Shown here piece by piece: positions 18,753-26,918 of a stretch of 64,000 nucleotides of DNA. Origin of the DNA: Paenacidovorax monticola (lineage in GTDB: Bacteria > Pseudomonadota > Gammaproteobacteria > Burkholderiales > Burkholderiaceae_C); the NCBI RefSeq assembly GCF_014489595.1, contig NZ_CP060790.1:4340001-4404000 (forward strand). Direction: 5' to 3'. A model generated the notes under the pieces. The model was not told where the DNA came from and did no database searches. It saw only the letters and a program-made list of their open reading frames with translations. Positions within the stretch are counted from its first letter, which is position 1. Each line of letters starts with the position of its first letter. Position numbers and translations under genes: made by a program.

Positions 18753-20540
18753 TCAGTAGCCCAGCGTCTTGCCGTCAGGGTTGCGCGGGTCGGAATAGCC
18801 GTAGAGCATGCCGCCGCGCAGCTGGATGGTCTGCGTGCGGCCCATGGACGGCTTGAGCGCGATGTTGTGGCCGCGCTGCTTGAGCAGGGCGATGGTGTCG
18901 GGCGAGAGGCCCTTCTCGATGCGCAGCTCGTCGGGCGTCCACTGGTGGTGTACGCGGGGCGTGGCGGCGGCCTCGGCCGGGTTCATGCCGAAGTCGATGG
19001 TGTTGACCACGGTCTGCAGCACGGTGGTGATGATGCGCGCGCCGCCGGGGCTGCCGGTGACGAGCGTGGGCTTGCCGTCCTTGAGCACGATGGTGGGCGT
19101 CATCGACGACAGCGGGCGCTTCTTCGCGGCCACGGCGTTGGCGTCGCCGCCCACGAGGCCATAGGCGTTGGCCACGCCGGGCTTGGCCGAGAAGTCATCC
19201 ATCTCGTTGTTGAGCAGGATGCCCGTGCCGGCCGCCACGATGCCGCTGCCGAAGTTGGTGTTGAGCGTGTAGGTCACGGCCACGGCGTTGCCGGTCTTGT
19301 CCACCACGGAGTAATGCGTGGTCTGATCGCTCTCGTAGGGCTGGGGCTGGCCGGGCTTGATGCTCTTGCCGGGGCGCGCCTGGTTACCGTCGATGCCCTT
19401 GGCCAGGGCTTCGGCGTAGCGCTTGGAGGTCAGGCCCTTCAGCGGAATCTTCACGAAGTCCGGGTCGCCCAGGTACTCGGCGCGGTCGGCATAGGCCAGC
19501 TTCATGCTCTCGGCCATGTAGTGGATGGTCTGCGCGCTGTTGGGCCCCCACTGCGCGAGCGGCAGGGGTTCGAGCATGTTGAGGATCTGCACCAGGTGCG
19601 GTCCGCCGGAGGAGGGCGGCGGCATGGTCACGATCTCGTAGCCGCGGTAGGTGCCGCGCGTGGGCACGCGCTCGACCACCTTGTACTCGCGCAGGTCCTG
19701 CAGGCTGATGGCACCTGCGTGCGGCGCCATCTCGGCCGCGATCTTCTGCGCGATCGCGCCTTCGTAGAAGGCTTTCGCGCCCTGCTGGCCGATCAGGCGC
19801 ATGGACTGGGCCAAGTCCTTCTGCACCAGCGGGTCGCCCACCTTGAGCGGCTCGCCGTTCTTCCAGAAGATGGCCTGGGTCGCGGGCCATTGGCCCATGT
19901 TCTTCTTTTCCTGCTGCAGGATCTTGGCCAATGTCTCGCTCACGGGGAAGCCTTGCTCCGCCAGCGCGATGGCCGGGGCGATCACCTTGGCCAGGGGCAT
20001 GGTGCCCCAGGTCTTGAGCGCATGCTCCATGCCGGCCACGGTGCCGGGCACGCCCACGGCGTAGTGGGTGTAGAGCGACTTGCCATCGATCACATTGCCC
20101 TTGGCGTCCAGGTACATGTCGCGCGTGGCCTTGATGGGGGCCACTTCGCGGAAGTCCAGCGCCACGCTCTTGCCGGTCTTGGCGTCGTGCACCACCATGA
20201 AGCCGCCGCCGCCCAGGTTGCCCGCGTTGGGCAGGGCCACGGCCAGCGCGAAGCCAATGCCCACGGCCGCGTCCACGGCGTTGCCGCCAGCCTTGAGGAT
20301 GTCCAGGCCGATCTTCGAGGCCAGTTCCTGTTCGGTCGCCACCATGCCGTTCTTCGCCACGACCGGATGGAACACGTCCATGTCGAAGTCGTAGGCGGCA
20401 CTGGCGGCCTGGGCGGCCGCGGTCTGCTGCACGGCGGCGGGCGGCTGGGCCGTCGCCTGTGGGGGCGTACTGCTGCACGCGGCAAGGCTGGCCAGGGCCA
20501 GCGCCAGGCTGCTGGCGAGCAGCGTCGAGCGGATGTTCAT
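18753..20540 (-). CDS. ggt: Gamma-glutamyltranspeptidase (lipoprotein-type)
   Basis: This 595-residue Ntn-hydrolase cleaves and transfers gamma-glutamyl groups, mainly of glutathione, in the periplasm. The ATG at 20540 follows AAGGAG; the N terminus ends in a lipobox (ALASLAAC), so it is probably lipid-anchored, followed by a low-complexity Ala/Gln/Pro linker to about residue 48. Core motifs: GGNAVDAAVGIGFALAVALPNAGNLGGGGFM, the autoprocessing site with catalytic Thr in DQTTHYSVVDKTGNAVA near residue 390, and RPLSSMTPT with GSPGGARI. Length is normal. It is divergent from uraH over a shared 202-base region carrying a GntR-type palindrome. A metabolic link to purine use is not obvious. Confidence 0.94.
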   Translation of the reverse strand: MNIRSTLLASSLALALASLAACSSTPPQATAQPPAAVQQTAAAQAASAAYDFDMDVFHPVVAKNGMVATEQELASKIGLDILKAGGNAVDAAVGIGFALAVALPNAGNLGGGGFMVVHDAKTGKSVALDFREVAPIKATRDMYLDAKGNVIDGKSLYTHYAVGVPGTVAGMEHALKTWGTMPLAKVIAPAIALAEQGFPVSETLAKILQQEKKNMGQWPATQAIFWKNGEPLKVGDPLVQKDLAQSMRLIGQQGAKAFYEGAIAQKIAAEMAPHAGAISLQDLREYKVVERVPTRGTYRGYEIVTMPPPSSGGPHLVQILNMLEPLPLAQWGPNSAQTIHYMAESMKLAYADRAEYLGDPDFVKIPLKGLTSKRYAEALAKGIDGNQARPGKSIKPGQPQPYESDQTTHYSVVDKTGNAVAVTYTLNTNFGSGIVAAGTGILLNNEMDDFSAKPGVANAYGLVGGDANAVAAKKRPLSSMTPTIVLKDGKPTLVTGSPGGARIITTVLQTVVNTIDFGMNPAEAAATPRVHHQWTPDELRIEKGLSPDTIALLKQRGHNIALKPSMGRTQTIQLRGGMLYGYSDPRNPDGKTLGY

Positions 20541-20680
20541 GGGTTCGTCTCCTTGACTTTGTCGGTTAACGCAGGTGGAGTGTAGAGCGATCCATGAGCA
20601 GGTTTCATGCCCATTGCGAACGAGGTTATGCATGCCGCGGCACCATGGGGCGGGTATCCCCCTGGGCAATAATGTACAAA

Positions 20681-20694
20681 AAGTGTATACACTT
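20681..20694. promoter_or_regulatory. GntR-type operator between ggt and uraH (perfect 14-base palindrome)
   Basis: AAGTGTATACACTT is a perfect palindrome, the best example of the recurring motif in this window. It lies 49 bases upstream of the uraH start and 141 bases upstream of ggt, in an AT-rich patch with ATAATGTACAAAA just before it that may contain promoter elements. Confidence 0.7.
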
Positions 20695-20742
20695 TCTGGA
20701 AATCGATGCCGCGCTGTGCGGCTCATTACCAGGAGATATCCC

Positions 20743-21093
20743 ATGGGCCTGAGCACCCACGTTCTCGACACCATGAACGGCTGCCCCGCCGCGGGCATGG
20801 CCGTCGCGCTGTATTCCACCCATGGCGAGCAGGCCACGCTGCTCAAGCGCCTGGTCCTCAACCACGACGGCCGCACCGATGCGCCGCTGTTCGACAACGC
20901 CAGCCTCAAGGTCGGCACCTACCGCCTTACCTTCGACGTGGCGGGCTATTTCCGCGCGCGCGGCGTGCAACTGCCCGAGCCGAATTTCCTGAACCAGGTC
21001 AGCCTGGATTTCGGCGTGGCCCATGCGGACCAGCACTACCACGTGCCGCTGCTGGTGAGCCCCTGGAGCTACTCCACCTACCGGGGCTCCTGA
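20743..21093 (+). CDS. uraH: 5-hydroxyisourate hydrolase (transthyretin-like)
   Basis: This 116-residue protein hydrolyses 5-hydroxyisourate, the direct product of urate oxidation, to OHCU. It has the family start GLSTHVLDTMNGCPAAGM with the catalytic His6, the central FDVAGYFRARG, HYHVPLLVSPWSYSTY, and the diagnostic C-terminal YRGS. Length is typical. AGGAGA lies 6 bases before the ATG. No signal peptide, so it acts in the cytoplasm or at the membrane next to PuuD. It stands alone behind a GntR-type palindrome, physically apart from the UraD domain that uses its product. Confidence 0.96.
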   Translation: MGLSTHVLDTMNGCPAAGMAVALYSTHGEQATLLKRLVLNHDGRTDAPLFDNASLKVGTYRLTFDVAGYFRARGVQLPEPNFLNQVSLDFGVAHADQHYHVPLLVSPWSYSTYRGS

Positions 21094-21120
21094 GGCTGGC
21101 ACGCGCGGGCACGCGGGGTT

Positions 21121-21606
21121 TCAGTTCTGGCCCTCGGTCAGGGTGTCGAGCTGGAAGCGGCCCGAGCGGTCCCAGAGCCAGACATCGGTGTAGGTCACGC
21201 GGCCCAGGCGCGTGGGGGCCGGGAAGGGCGCGGCGGCACGTACCAGCTGCTCGATCTCGGCCATCACCTCGGGGGCGTGACGCGGCGCGCGCATCCAGTG
21301 CACGCGCGTGACGCCGCCCGCGCGGTCGATGTCCACCTCCAGCACGCCCACGGCGTAGAGCATGGGGGGCAGTTTGCCGGGGTAGACGCGCTGCGCGTTC
21401 TGCCCATACAGATGCCGGGCGGCGTCCTGGCGGTAGGCCCGGGGTGACGATGCCTGGGAGCTGGAAGTGGAAGTGGCCCCACTGCCCGAGGGGCCGGGCC
21501 GGGTGGACTCGGGGGGCGACTGGCAGGCTGCGAGCAGGATGGCCGTGGCGGTCAGAAGGCCGGCCGTCGCCCAGCGTTGGCGGGCAAGGAACAAGGGGCG
21601 GAACAT
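21121..21606 (-). CDS. Lipoprotein with TonB C-terminal-like domain, function unknown
   Basis: This 161-residue protein has a signal peptide with lipobox (ATAILLAAC, Cys at about residue 28), a Ser/Gly/Pro-rich linker to about residue 55, and a C-terminal region (YPGKLPPMLYAVGVLEVDIDR...VRAAAPFPAP) resembling the TonB C-terminal/energy-transducer fold. It has no N-terminal transmembrane anchor or Pro-Lys spacer of real TonB. It is transcribed away from xdhC and converges on uraH. I recognise it only as a conserved envelope lipoprotein type of Comamonadaceae; no function is assigned. Confidence 0.75.
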   Translation of the reverse strand: MFRPLFLARQRWATAGLLTATAILLAACQSPPESTRPGPSGSGATSTSSSQASSPRAYRQDAARHLYGQNAQRVYPGKLPPMLYAVGVLEVDIDRAGGVTRVHWMRAPRHAPEVMAEIEQLVRAAAPFPAPTRLGRVTYTDVWLWDRSGRFQLDTLTEGQN

Positions 21607-21681
21607 GATGGTGGCGCGCTATGCTGGAAGAGGCCGGGGACCGTGGCCTGGACTGCGGTGCCGGCCCTGGAGGATGGAATC

Positions 21682-22491
21682 GTGACGGCGTTGCGGATGT
21701 TGCTGGAAGGACTGGCCCAGGCGCCAGCCTGCCTCGTGGAGGTGGAGTCTACCCAAGGCTCGGTGCCGCGCGAGCGCGGCGCCTGGATGGCCGTGTCCGG
21801 GCAGGGCCTGGTGGGCACCATCGGGGGCGGGCATCTGGAGTACGAAGCCATTGCCGAAGCCCGGCGGCGCCTGGCGTGCTCGGAGGACTCCGGCGTGGTG
21901 CGCTACCCCCTGGGGCCCAGTCTGGGCCAATGCTGTGGCGGCGTGGTGCACCTGCGCTTCACCTGCGTGACGGCGGCGGACGCACCGGCCCTGCGCACGC
22001 GCCTGGTGCAGCATTTCACGCCGGTCGCCCTGTTCGGTGGCGGCCATGTGGGCCATGCGCTGGCCCGGACGCTGGCGCCCTTGCCCTTTGCGCTGACCTG
22101 GATCGACAGCCGCGACGGCATCTTCCCCGACCCCGCGCCGGATGGCGTGGAGTGCGAGCACTCCGACCCCGTGCAGGCCGCCGTGCCCCTGCTGGCGCCG
22201 CGGTCGCGCGTGATCATCATGAGCTTCAGCCACGCCGAGGACCTGGACGTGGTGGCGGCCTGCCTCAAGCGCCAGCGCACGCGGGGCGACCTGCCCTTCA
22301 TCGGCCTGATCGGGAGCAAGACCAAATGGGCCACCTTCAGCCACCGTCTCCACGAGCGGGGCTTCACGCCCGAGGAACTGGCGCAGGTGACCTGCCCCAT
22401 CGGCGTGCCCGGTATCGGGGGCAAAGAGCCCGAGGTGATCGCCGTGGCCGTGGCGGCACAGCTCTTGCAAACACTGCATCCGCCAACCTAG
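21682..22491 (+). CDS. xdhC: Xanthine dehydrogenase accessory protein XdhC
   Basis: XdhC binds molybdenum cofactor, helps its sulfuration and inserts it into the large XdhB subunit. This 269-residue protein shows the two XdhC domains: the N-terminal VEVESTQGSVPRERGAWMAV...GTIGGGHLEYEAIAEA with the conserved Cys pair in LGQCCGGVVHL, and the Rossmann-like C-terminal part with LFGGGHVGHALARTLA, SHAEDLDVV, FIGLIGSKTKW and CPIGVPGIGGKEPEVIAVAVAAQLL. The GTG at 21682 is chosen because GGAGG lies 8 bases upstream; an in-frame extension to 21577 would overlap the divergent lipoprotein. It lies 8 kb from xdhAB, which is unusual since the three are often adjacent. Confidence 0.92.
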   Translation: MTALRMLLEGLAQAPACLVEVESTQGSVPRERGAWMAVSGQGLVGTIGGGHLEYEAIAEARRRLACSEDSGVVRYPLGPSLGQCCGGVVHLRFTCVTAADAPALRTRLVQHFTPVALFGGGHVGHALARTLAPLPFALTWIDSRDGIFPDPAPDGVECEHSDPVQAAVPLLAPRSRVIIMSFSHAEDLDVVAACLKRQRTRGDLPFIGLIGSKTKWATFSHRLHERGFTPEELAQVTCPIGVPGIGGKEPEVIAVAVAAQLLQTLHPPT

Positions 22492-22543
22492 GGTCATTCC
22501 TAAGGGGCAGACGGCCTTGGGCGACTGGAAACGTACACCAATA

Positions 22544-22555
22544 TTGCATACACTT
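22544..22555. promoter_or_regulatory. Putative GntR operator upstream of puuD
   Basis: TTGCATACACTT matches, in reverse orientation and over all 12 bases, the site before the NCS2 permease (2280-2291), and shares TACACTT with the uraH palindrome. It lies 137 bases upstream of the puuD start in a 200-base gap that otherwise shows no gene. Confidence 0.55.
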
Positions 22556-22692
22556 CACCCCTCAGACTGGTCGCAGCGGTGCCCGGCGGTTTCCGACCCA
22601 GGTGCGCGGCCTTTTGTTTCTGCTCAGAGCGCCCGCAGTGGTGAGCAGGTTGCACATAATGCGGCGTCCCACGCGCCGCAAGGTTGAGAAAC

Positions 22693-23940
22693 ATGGAAAG
22701 CTACCTTCTCGACTGGGCCAACCTGCTGTTGCGCTGGCTCCACGTCATCACCGCCATTGCATGGGTCGGTTCCTCGTTCTACTTCGTCTTCCTCGACAGC
22801 AGCCTGACGCCGCCCGTCGATGAAGATCTCAAGAAGCAGGGCGTGAATGGCGAACTCTGGGCCGTGCACGGCGGCGGCTTCTACCACCCCGTCAAGTTCA
22901 ACGTCTCGCCGCCCAAGCTGCCCGACCACCTGCACTGGTTCTACTGGGAGAGCTACACCACCTGGCTCAGCGGCTTCGCGCTGCTGACGGTGTCCTACCT
23001 CTGGAACGCCAAGATCTACCTGGTCAACCCGGCCAACCCCAATGCCATGGGGTCGGGCGCCGCGATCGTGGCCGCGCTGGCCTTCCTGGTCGTGTTCTGG
23101 CTGCTCTACGACGGCATCTGCCGCGTCTTCGGCCAGAAGAAGAACGGCGACGCCATCGTCGGCGCCCTGGTCCTGGTGCTGGTGTGCATCGCGGCCTTCC
23201 TGGCCTGCCACATCTTCCCGGGCCAGGCCGCATTCCTGCTGATGGGCGCGATGCTCGCAACCTCGATGAGCGCCAACGTATTCTTTTGGATCATCCCCGG
23301 CCAGCGCACGGTCGTGAAGGCCCTGAAAGAAGGCCAGCCCGTGGACCCCATCCACGGCAAGCGCGGCAAGCAGCGCAGCGTGCACAACACCTACTTCACG
23401 CTGCCCGTGCTGTTCGCCATGCTGTCCAACCACTATGGCTGGCTCTACAGCCACGAGCTGAACTGGCTGGTGCTGATCCTGATGATGTTCGCCGGTGCGG
23501 CCATCCGCCAGTTCTTCGTGATGCGCCACGGCTTCAAGCTGGGCCGCAATGCCCATCCCTGGCCCTATGCCCTGGTCGGCGTGCTGGTGCTGATCGGCAC
23601 GGCCCTGTGGCTCAAGCCCGCGCCGGTGGCCTCCGCCGCTGCGGCTCCCGCTCCCGTGGCCCAGCCGGCCGCACCGGCCGCTGCAGCAGCCGATGGCGCC
23701 GCCGGCTATGCCCAGCTTGCCCCGCTGTTCCAGCAGCACTGCGTGGTCTGCCATGGCGCGGCCCTGCAGCAGAAGAACGTGCGCCTCGATTCGCCCGAGC
23801 AGGTCAAGGCCCATGCACAGCAGATCTACCAGCAGGTGGTCCAGCTGCGCAAGATGCCGTTCGGCAACCCGGGCGCGCTGAGCGAGGACGAGCGCAATCT
23901 GGTCAAGCGCTGGTACGAATCGGGCGCACCGGTCAACTGA
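22693..23940 (+). CDS. puuD: Membrane urate oxidase PuuD (urate hydroxylase with C-terminal cytochrome c)
   Basis: This 415-residue protein matches PuuD, a membrane-bound urate oxidase that hands electrons to a c-type cytochrome instead of reducing oxygen to peroxide. Residues 1-315 hold about eight hydrophobic segments with conserved histidines (WLHVITAIAWVGSSFYFVFLD, VHGGGFYHPVKF, HWFYWESYTTW). An Ala/Pro linker (about 315-335) leads to a cytochrome c domain with heme motif CVVCH at residues 350-354 and a distal methionine in LRKMPFG. It replaces soluble uricase, which is absent from the window. Start at the ATG at 22693 rather than the TTG nine bases upstream. A terminator follows. Confidence 0.93.
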   Translation: MESYLLDWANLLLRWLHVITAIAWVGSSFYFVFLDSSLTPPVDEDLKKQGVNGELWAVHGGGFYHPVKFNVSPPKLPDHLHWFYWESYTTWLSGFALLTVSYLWNAKIYLVNPANPNAMGSGAAIVAALAFLVVFWLLYDGICRVFGQKKNGDAIVGALVLVLVCIAAFLACHIFPGQAAFLLMGAMLATSMSANVFFWIIPGQRTVVKALKEGQPVDPIHGKRGKQRSVHNTYFTLPVLFAMLSNHYGWLYSHELNWLVLILMMFAGAAIRQFFVMRHGFKLGRNAHPWPYALVGVLVLIGTALWLKPAPVASAAAAPAPVAQPAAPAAAAADGAAGYAQLAPLFQQHCVVCHGAALQQKNVRLDSPEQVKAHAQQIYQQVVQLRKMPFGNPGALSEDERNLVKRWYESGAPVN

Positions 23941-23965
23941 CCCCAGCGTCCGGCATCCCCGCCCG

Positions 23966-23998
23966 GCCCGCAGCCTCGCCAGAGCCTGCGGGCTTTTT
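23966..23998 (+). terminator. Intrinsic terminator of puuD
   Basis: GCCCGCAG (23966-23973) and CTGCGGGC (23986-23993) form an 8-base stem with a 12-base loop, followed by T5. It ends puuD 25 bases after its stop, facing the convergent EAL gene. Confidence 0.85.
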
Positions 23999-24010
23999 CA
24001 TGGGCGGGCC

Positions 24011-25873
24011 TCAGGCCGCGAGGGCGCTGGCGGCCGCTTGGGCCGCCGCAGGCCGGGCCGGGCTCTCGTGCAGCGCGATGCCGCAAGGGGCCAGCTTGGC
24101 GTCGTGCTTGGCCAGCGCCGCGAGGTTGGCCACTTCCTCGGCCTGGCGCAGGCTGCCGGGCTGGATGCGCAAGGCGCCGATGGCCAGCGTGGTGCACGAG
24201 AAGAACCGCTTCACGCCGTGCCGGTCCTCGGCCCAGATGCCGCCGGCCTGGCGCGCAGGTTCGTCGAACAGCGCCAGCGCCTCGCGCGCGAAGCCGTCCA
24301 CGATGGCCTGGCAGCGCTGCATCCAGTCGCCGCTCTGGAACAGCAGGATGAAGTCGTCGCCGCCCACGTGCCCCACGAAGTCGCGCCGTGCGTCGCAGTG
24401 CGCAACGGCCAGGCGGGCCACCAGGCGGATCATCTGGTCGCCGCGCCAGTAGCCGTAGTAGTCGTTGAACGGCTTGAAGTGGTTCAGGTCGGCATAGCAG
24501 GCCACGAACTCGGCGCCGGCTTCCAGCAGCCGCTGCACGTGCAGGCTGATGGGGATGTTGCCGGGCAGGAAGGTCAGGGGGTTGGCGTGGCGCGCGGCCT
24601 CGATGCGCGCCTCGGTCACGCCGCGCACGAGTTGGTCGCCCGTGCCCAGGCCCACGTAGCGGCCGTTGTCGGTGACGATGAAGCCGTCGTTCAGGTAGCG
24701 CTGGTCCTGCGAGGTGAGGATGCCCACCAGCTGGTCCACGTCGCAGTCCATCTCCACCACGCGCGGCGCGTGGTTGGCGAAGGCCGTGCAGGGCTTGCGG
24801 CCATGCACCTCGCGGAAGTACAGCGTGGCGTAGTGGTTCATGAACTGCTGGCGGTTGATGAGCGCCACGGGGCGTCCGCCATCCACCACGGCCAGCGCGT
24901 GCAACTGCGGGTGCTCCTTGAACAGCGCGGCCACGGCGTCGTTGCTGCTCTCGGGCGCGGCCGTGGGCGCCTGCACCACGAGCAGGTTGCGCAGGATGCC
25001 GGGGCGCGCGCTCTGGCCCAGGTGCGGCAGCACGGCCACGCGGCGGTCGTGCATGACCTCCAGGGCCGGCGTTTCCAGAGCCTCGCGCGGTTCGGTGGCC
25101 GGGCGGCCCAGCAGCCAGCCCTGGCCGTAGGGAATGTCCAGGTCGCGCAGGGCGCGCAGGTCGTCGTGCGTCTCGATGCCTTCGGCGATCAGCGTGGTGC
25201 CGAACACGTCGGCGATGCCCTTGATGGCCTGCAGCATCTGCAGGTGCTCGGGGTGGTCGCTGATGTCGCGGATGAAGTACTTGTCGATCTTCACGTAGTC
25301 GGGCTTGACCTCGGCCCACAGGCGCAGGCTGGAGCGCCCGTCGCCGAAGTCGTCGAGCGCCAGGCGCGTGCCCGCGCCATGCACCTCCTTGAGCGCATGG
25401 CGCAGCGGCGCCAGGTCGGTCACGCGCTCGTGCTCGGTGATCTCCATCACCAGCATGCGCGCGGACATGCCCAGGGTGCGCACCGTATCGGCCCACAGTC
25501 CGGCGCCGCACAGGGCCACGGCCCGCACCAACGCCTCGGCGCTGATGTTGACGAAGAGCCGCCCGGGGGCGCCGAGCTGCCCCCAGTGGTGCAGCGCCGT
25601 GCACACGCACACGATCTCGAAGTCCTGCAGGATGCGCTCGCGCCGCGCCTGCTCCAGCAGGGTGTCGGGCGTGTGCAGGGCCGAGCCCTGGGGGCCGCGT
25701 ATCAGCGCCTCGTGGGCGTAGACCGAGCCCTCGCGCAGATCGCCCAGCGGCTGGAACACGCAGTGCAGGCCGCCCTCCCGCACCAGGCGGGCCAGCGGGC
25801 CGTCGCCCCCGTGCAAACCAGGCGAGAGCGCCGCCATGACGGCGTTCAGCGAATCCAGTTTGCAGTACATCAT
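24011..25873 (-). CDS. EAL-CBS-GGDEF cyclic-di-GMP phosphodiesterase
   Basis: This 620-residue cytoplasmic protein has three parts. Residues about 30-270 are an EAL domain with apparently complete catalytic residues: EALIRG, FVNIS, MEITEHE, LDDFGDG, KIDKYFIRDI, EGIET and YGQGWLLG. Residues about 290-430 contain a CBS-pair region (ALAVVDGGRPVALINR, DGFIVTDNGRYVGLGT). Residues about 440-600 are a GGDEF domain with GGDDF at about 502-506, whose cyclase activity is uncertain. Such proteins usually degrade c-di-GMP with the CBS domains sensing adenine nucleotides. The ATG at 25873 is preceded by a second in-frame region without a better start. No transmembrane segments. Confidence 0.9.
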   Translation of the reverse strand: MMYCKLDSLNAVMAALSPGLHGGDGPLARLVREGGLHCVFQPLGDLREGSVYAHEALIRGPQGSALHTPDTLLEQARRERILQDFEIVCVCTALHHWGQLGAPGRLFVNISAEALVRAVALCGAGLWADTVRTLGMSARMLVMEITEHERVTDLAPLRHALKEVHGAGTRLALDDFGDGRSSLRLWAEVKPDYVKIDKYFIRDISDHPEHLQMLQAIKGIADVFGTTLIAEGIETHDDLRALRDLDIPYGQGWLLGRPATEPREALETPALEVMHDRRVAVLPHLGQSARPGILRNLLVVQAPTAAPESSNDAVAALFKEHPQLHALAVVDGGRPVALINRQQFMNHYATLYFREVHGRKPCTAFANHAPRVVEMDCDVDQLVGILTSQDQRYLNDGFIVTDNGRYVGLGTGDQLVRGVTEARIEAARHANPLTFLPGNIPISLHVQRLLEAGAEFVACYADLNHFKPFNDYYGYWRGDQMIRLVARLAVAHCDARRDFVGHVGGDDFILLFQSGDWMQRCQAIVDGFAREALALFDEPARQAGGIWAEDRHGVKRFFSCTTLAIGALRIQPGSLRQAEEVANLAALAKHDAKLAPCGIALHESPARPAAAQAAASALAA

Positions 25874-26053
25874 GGTTTACAAGTTGTCACGCTTTCAGGG
25901 GCCACCATACCGGCCTTGGGTGACAAATCCGTGAATGGACAGGAGCCGCTGATCTGCCAATGAAAGATCGCTCCCTATTTGATAGCTTGTGTGGTGCCCG
26001 AGGCCCTCACAACCTCCCGCGAGTGGGCTCCACGAAACGGGAGCGCACGGTGT

Positions 26054-26067
26054 TTGATTTCCCTCAA
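26054..26067. promoter_or_regulatory. FNR/Dnr-type box upstream of the Crp/Fnr-family gene
   Basis: TTGATTTCCCTCAA matches the FNR/ANR consensus TTGAT-N4-ATCAA in 9 of 10 fixed positions. It ends 35 bases before the regulator start codon. Control by an oxygen- or NO-responsive Crp/Fnr regulator, possibly the gene product itself, is inferred. Confidence 0.6.
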
Positions 26068-26102
26068 AGCCCCAAAGGGGAGGGGACGGCACAGTCCCAG
26101 CC

Positions 26103-26726
26103 ATGTTCCTCACTCCCTCTTTCGACCCGTCCACGCAGGCCGAAGTGGTTGCGCCCGGCGAGGTCCTGCGCCAGCGCAACCAACGGTCCCCAGCGGTCCT
26201 GCACATCGACAGCGGCCGCGTGCTGCTGGGCGTGCGCGAGGACGGGCAGATGCGCCACCAACTGGGCGTGGTGGAGGGGCCGGCCTGGCTGGATGCGGCG
26301 GCGGTGCTGCTGGACCAGCCCTGCGCCGTCGACATGGTGACCGAAACGCGCGTGACCCTGCGCAGCGTGCCGCGCGAGACCTTCATGGGCGGCTTCGCGG
26401 TTCTTCCCTCCTCCGCGCAGGATCTGGTGCGCGATCTGGCCGCCGGCTACTGCCAGCAGACCGAACTGGCGGTGAGCCGCCTCGCGCAGGACGCCGAGGC
26501 GCGCTGTGCCCAGTGGCTGCTGCGCCATGCGCAGAACGACGGCAACGGCGCCTTGCGCGTGACGCTGCACCAGCGCAAGCGCCTGATCGCCGCCCAGCTC
26601 GGGATCGCGCCCGAAACCCTGTCCCGCGTGCTGCGCCACCTGCGCGAGCATGGCCTGATCGCGGGCACGGGCAACGTGCTCAACCTGCCGCAGCCGCGCG
26701 CGCTGCAGCTGGTGGCGGGCGGCTAA
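26103..26726 (+). CDS. Crp/Fnr-family regulator, Dnr-like
   Basis: This 207-residue regulator has an N-terminal cyclic-nucleotide-binding-type beta-roll (about residues 10-110), a dimerisation helix, and a C-terminal winged helix with KRLIAAQLGIAPETLSRVLRHLREHGLI (about 160-187). The recognition helix carries E-T-L-S-R, the FNR-class signature that reads TTGAT half-sites. The N terminus lacks the cysteine cluster that holds the FNR iron-sulfur centre, so it is more like Dnr/NnrR regulators of denitrification. An FNR-type box precedes it, and nos genes occur 31 kb away; a role in denitrification is plausible but unproven. Confidence 0.82.
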   Translation: MFLTPSFDPSTQAEVVAPGEVLRQRNQRSPAVLHIDSGRVLLGVREDGQMRHQLGVVEGPAWLDAAAVLLDQPCAVDMVTETRVTLRSVPRETFMGGFAVLPSSAQDLVRDLAAGYCQQTELAVSRLAQDAEARCAQWLLRHAQNDGNGALRVTLHQRKRLIAAQLGIAPETLSRVLRHLREHGLIAGTGNVLNLPQPRALQLVAGG

Positions 26727-26918
26727 GGCCAGGGCCTCGCACTCCCTGGAGCCGGGCTCCGGCTCAGGGTTTTTCCCCGGAATCCACCGAGGGTTCCACC
26801 CAAGCGCCGCACTGGGCGCGCTGCGTATATTTGCCTGAGAACCCCCACAGGCACGCAACGCTTCCATGTCCGCCGCCCTTGCCCCTGCCGACCGCTCCCC
26901 TCTGACCTGGAGGCGGGC

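Noticed and set aside
26103-26726. The Crp/Fnr protein as FNR itself.
   Set aside because: It lacks the N-terminal cysteine cluster needed for the [4Fe-4S] centre.
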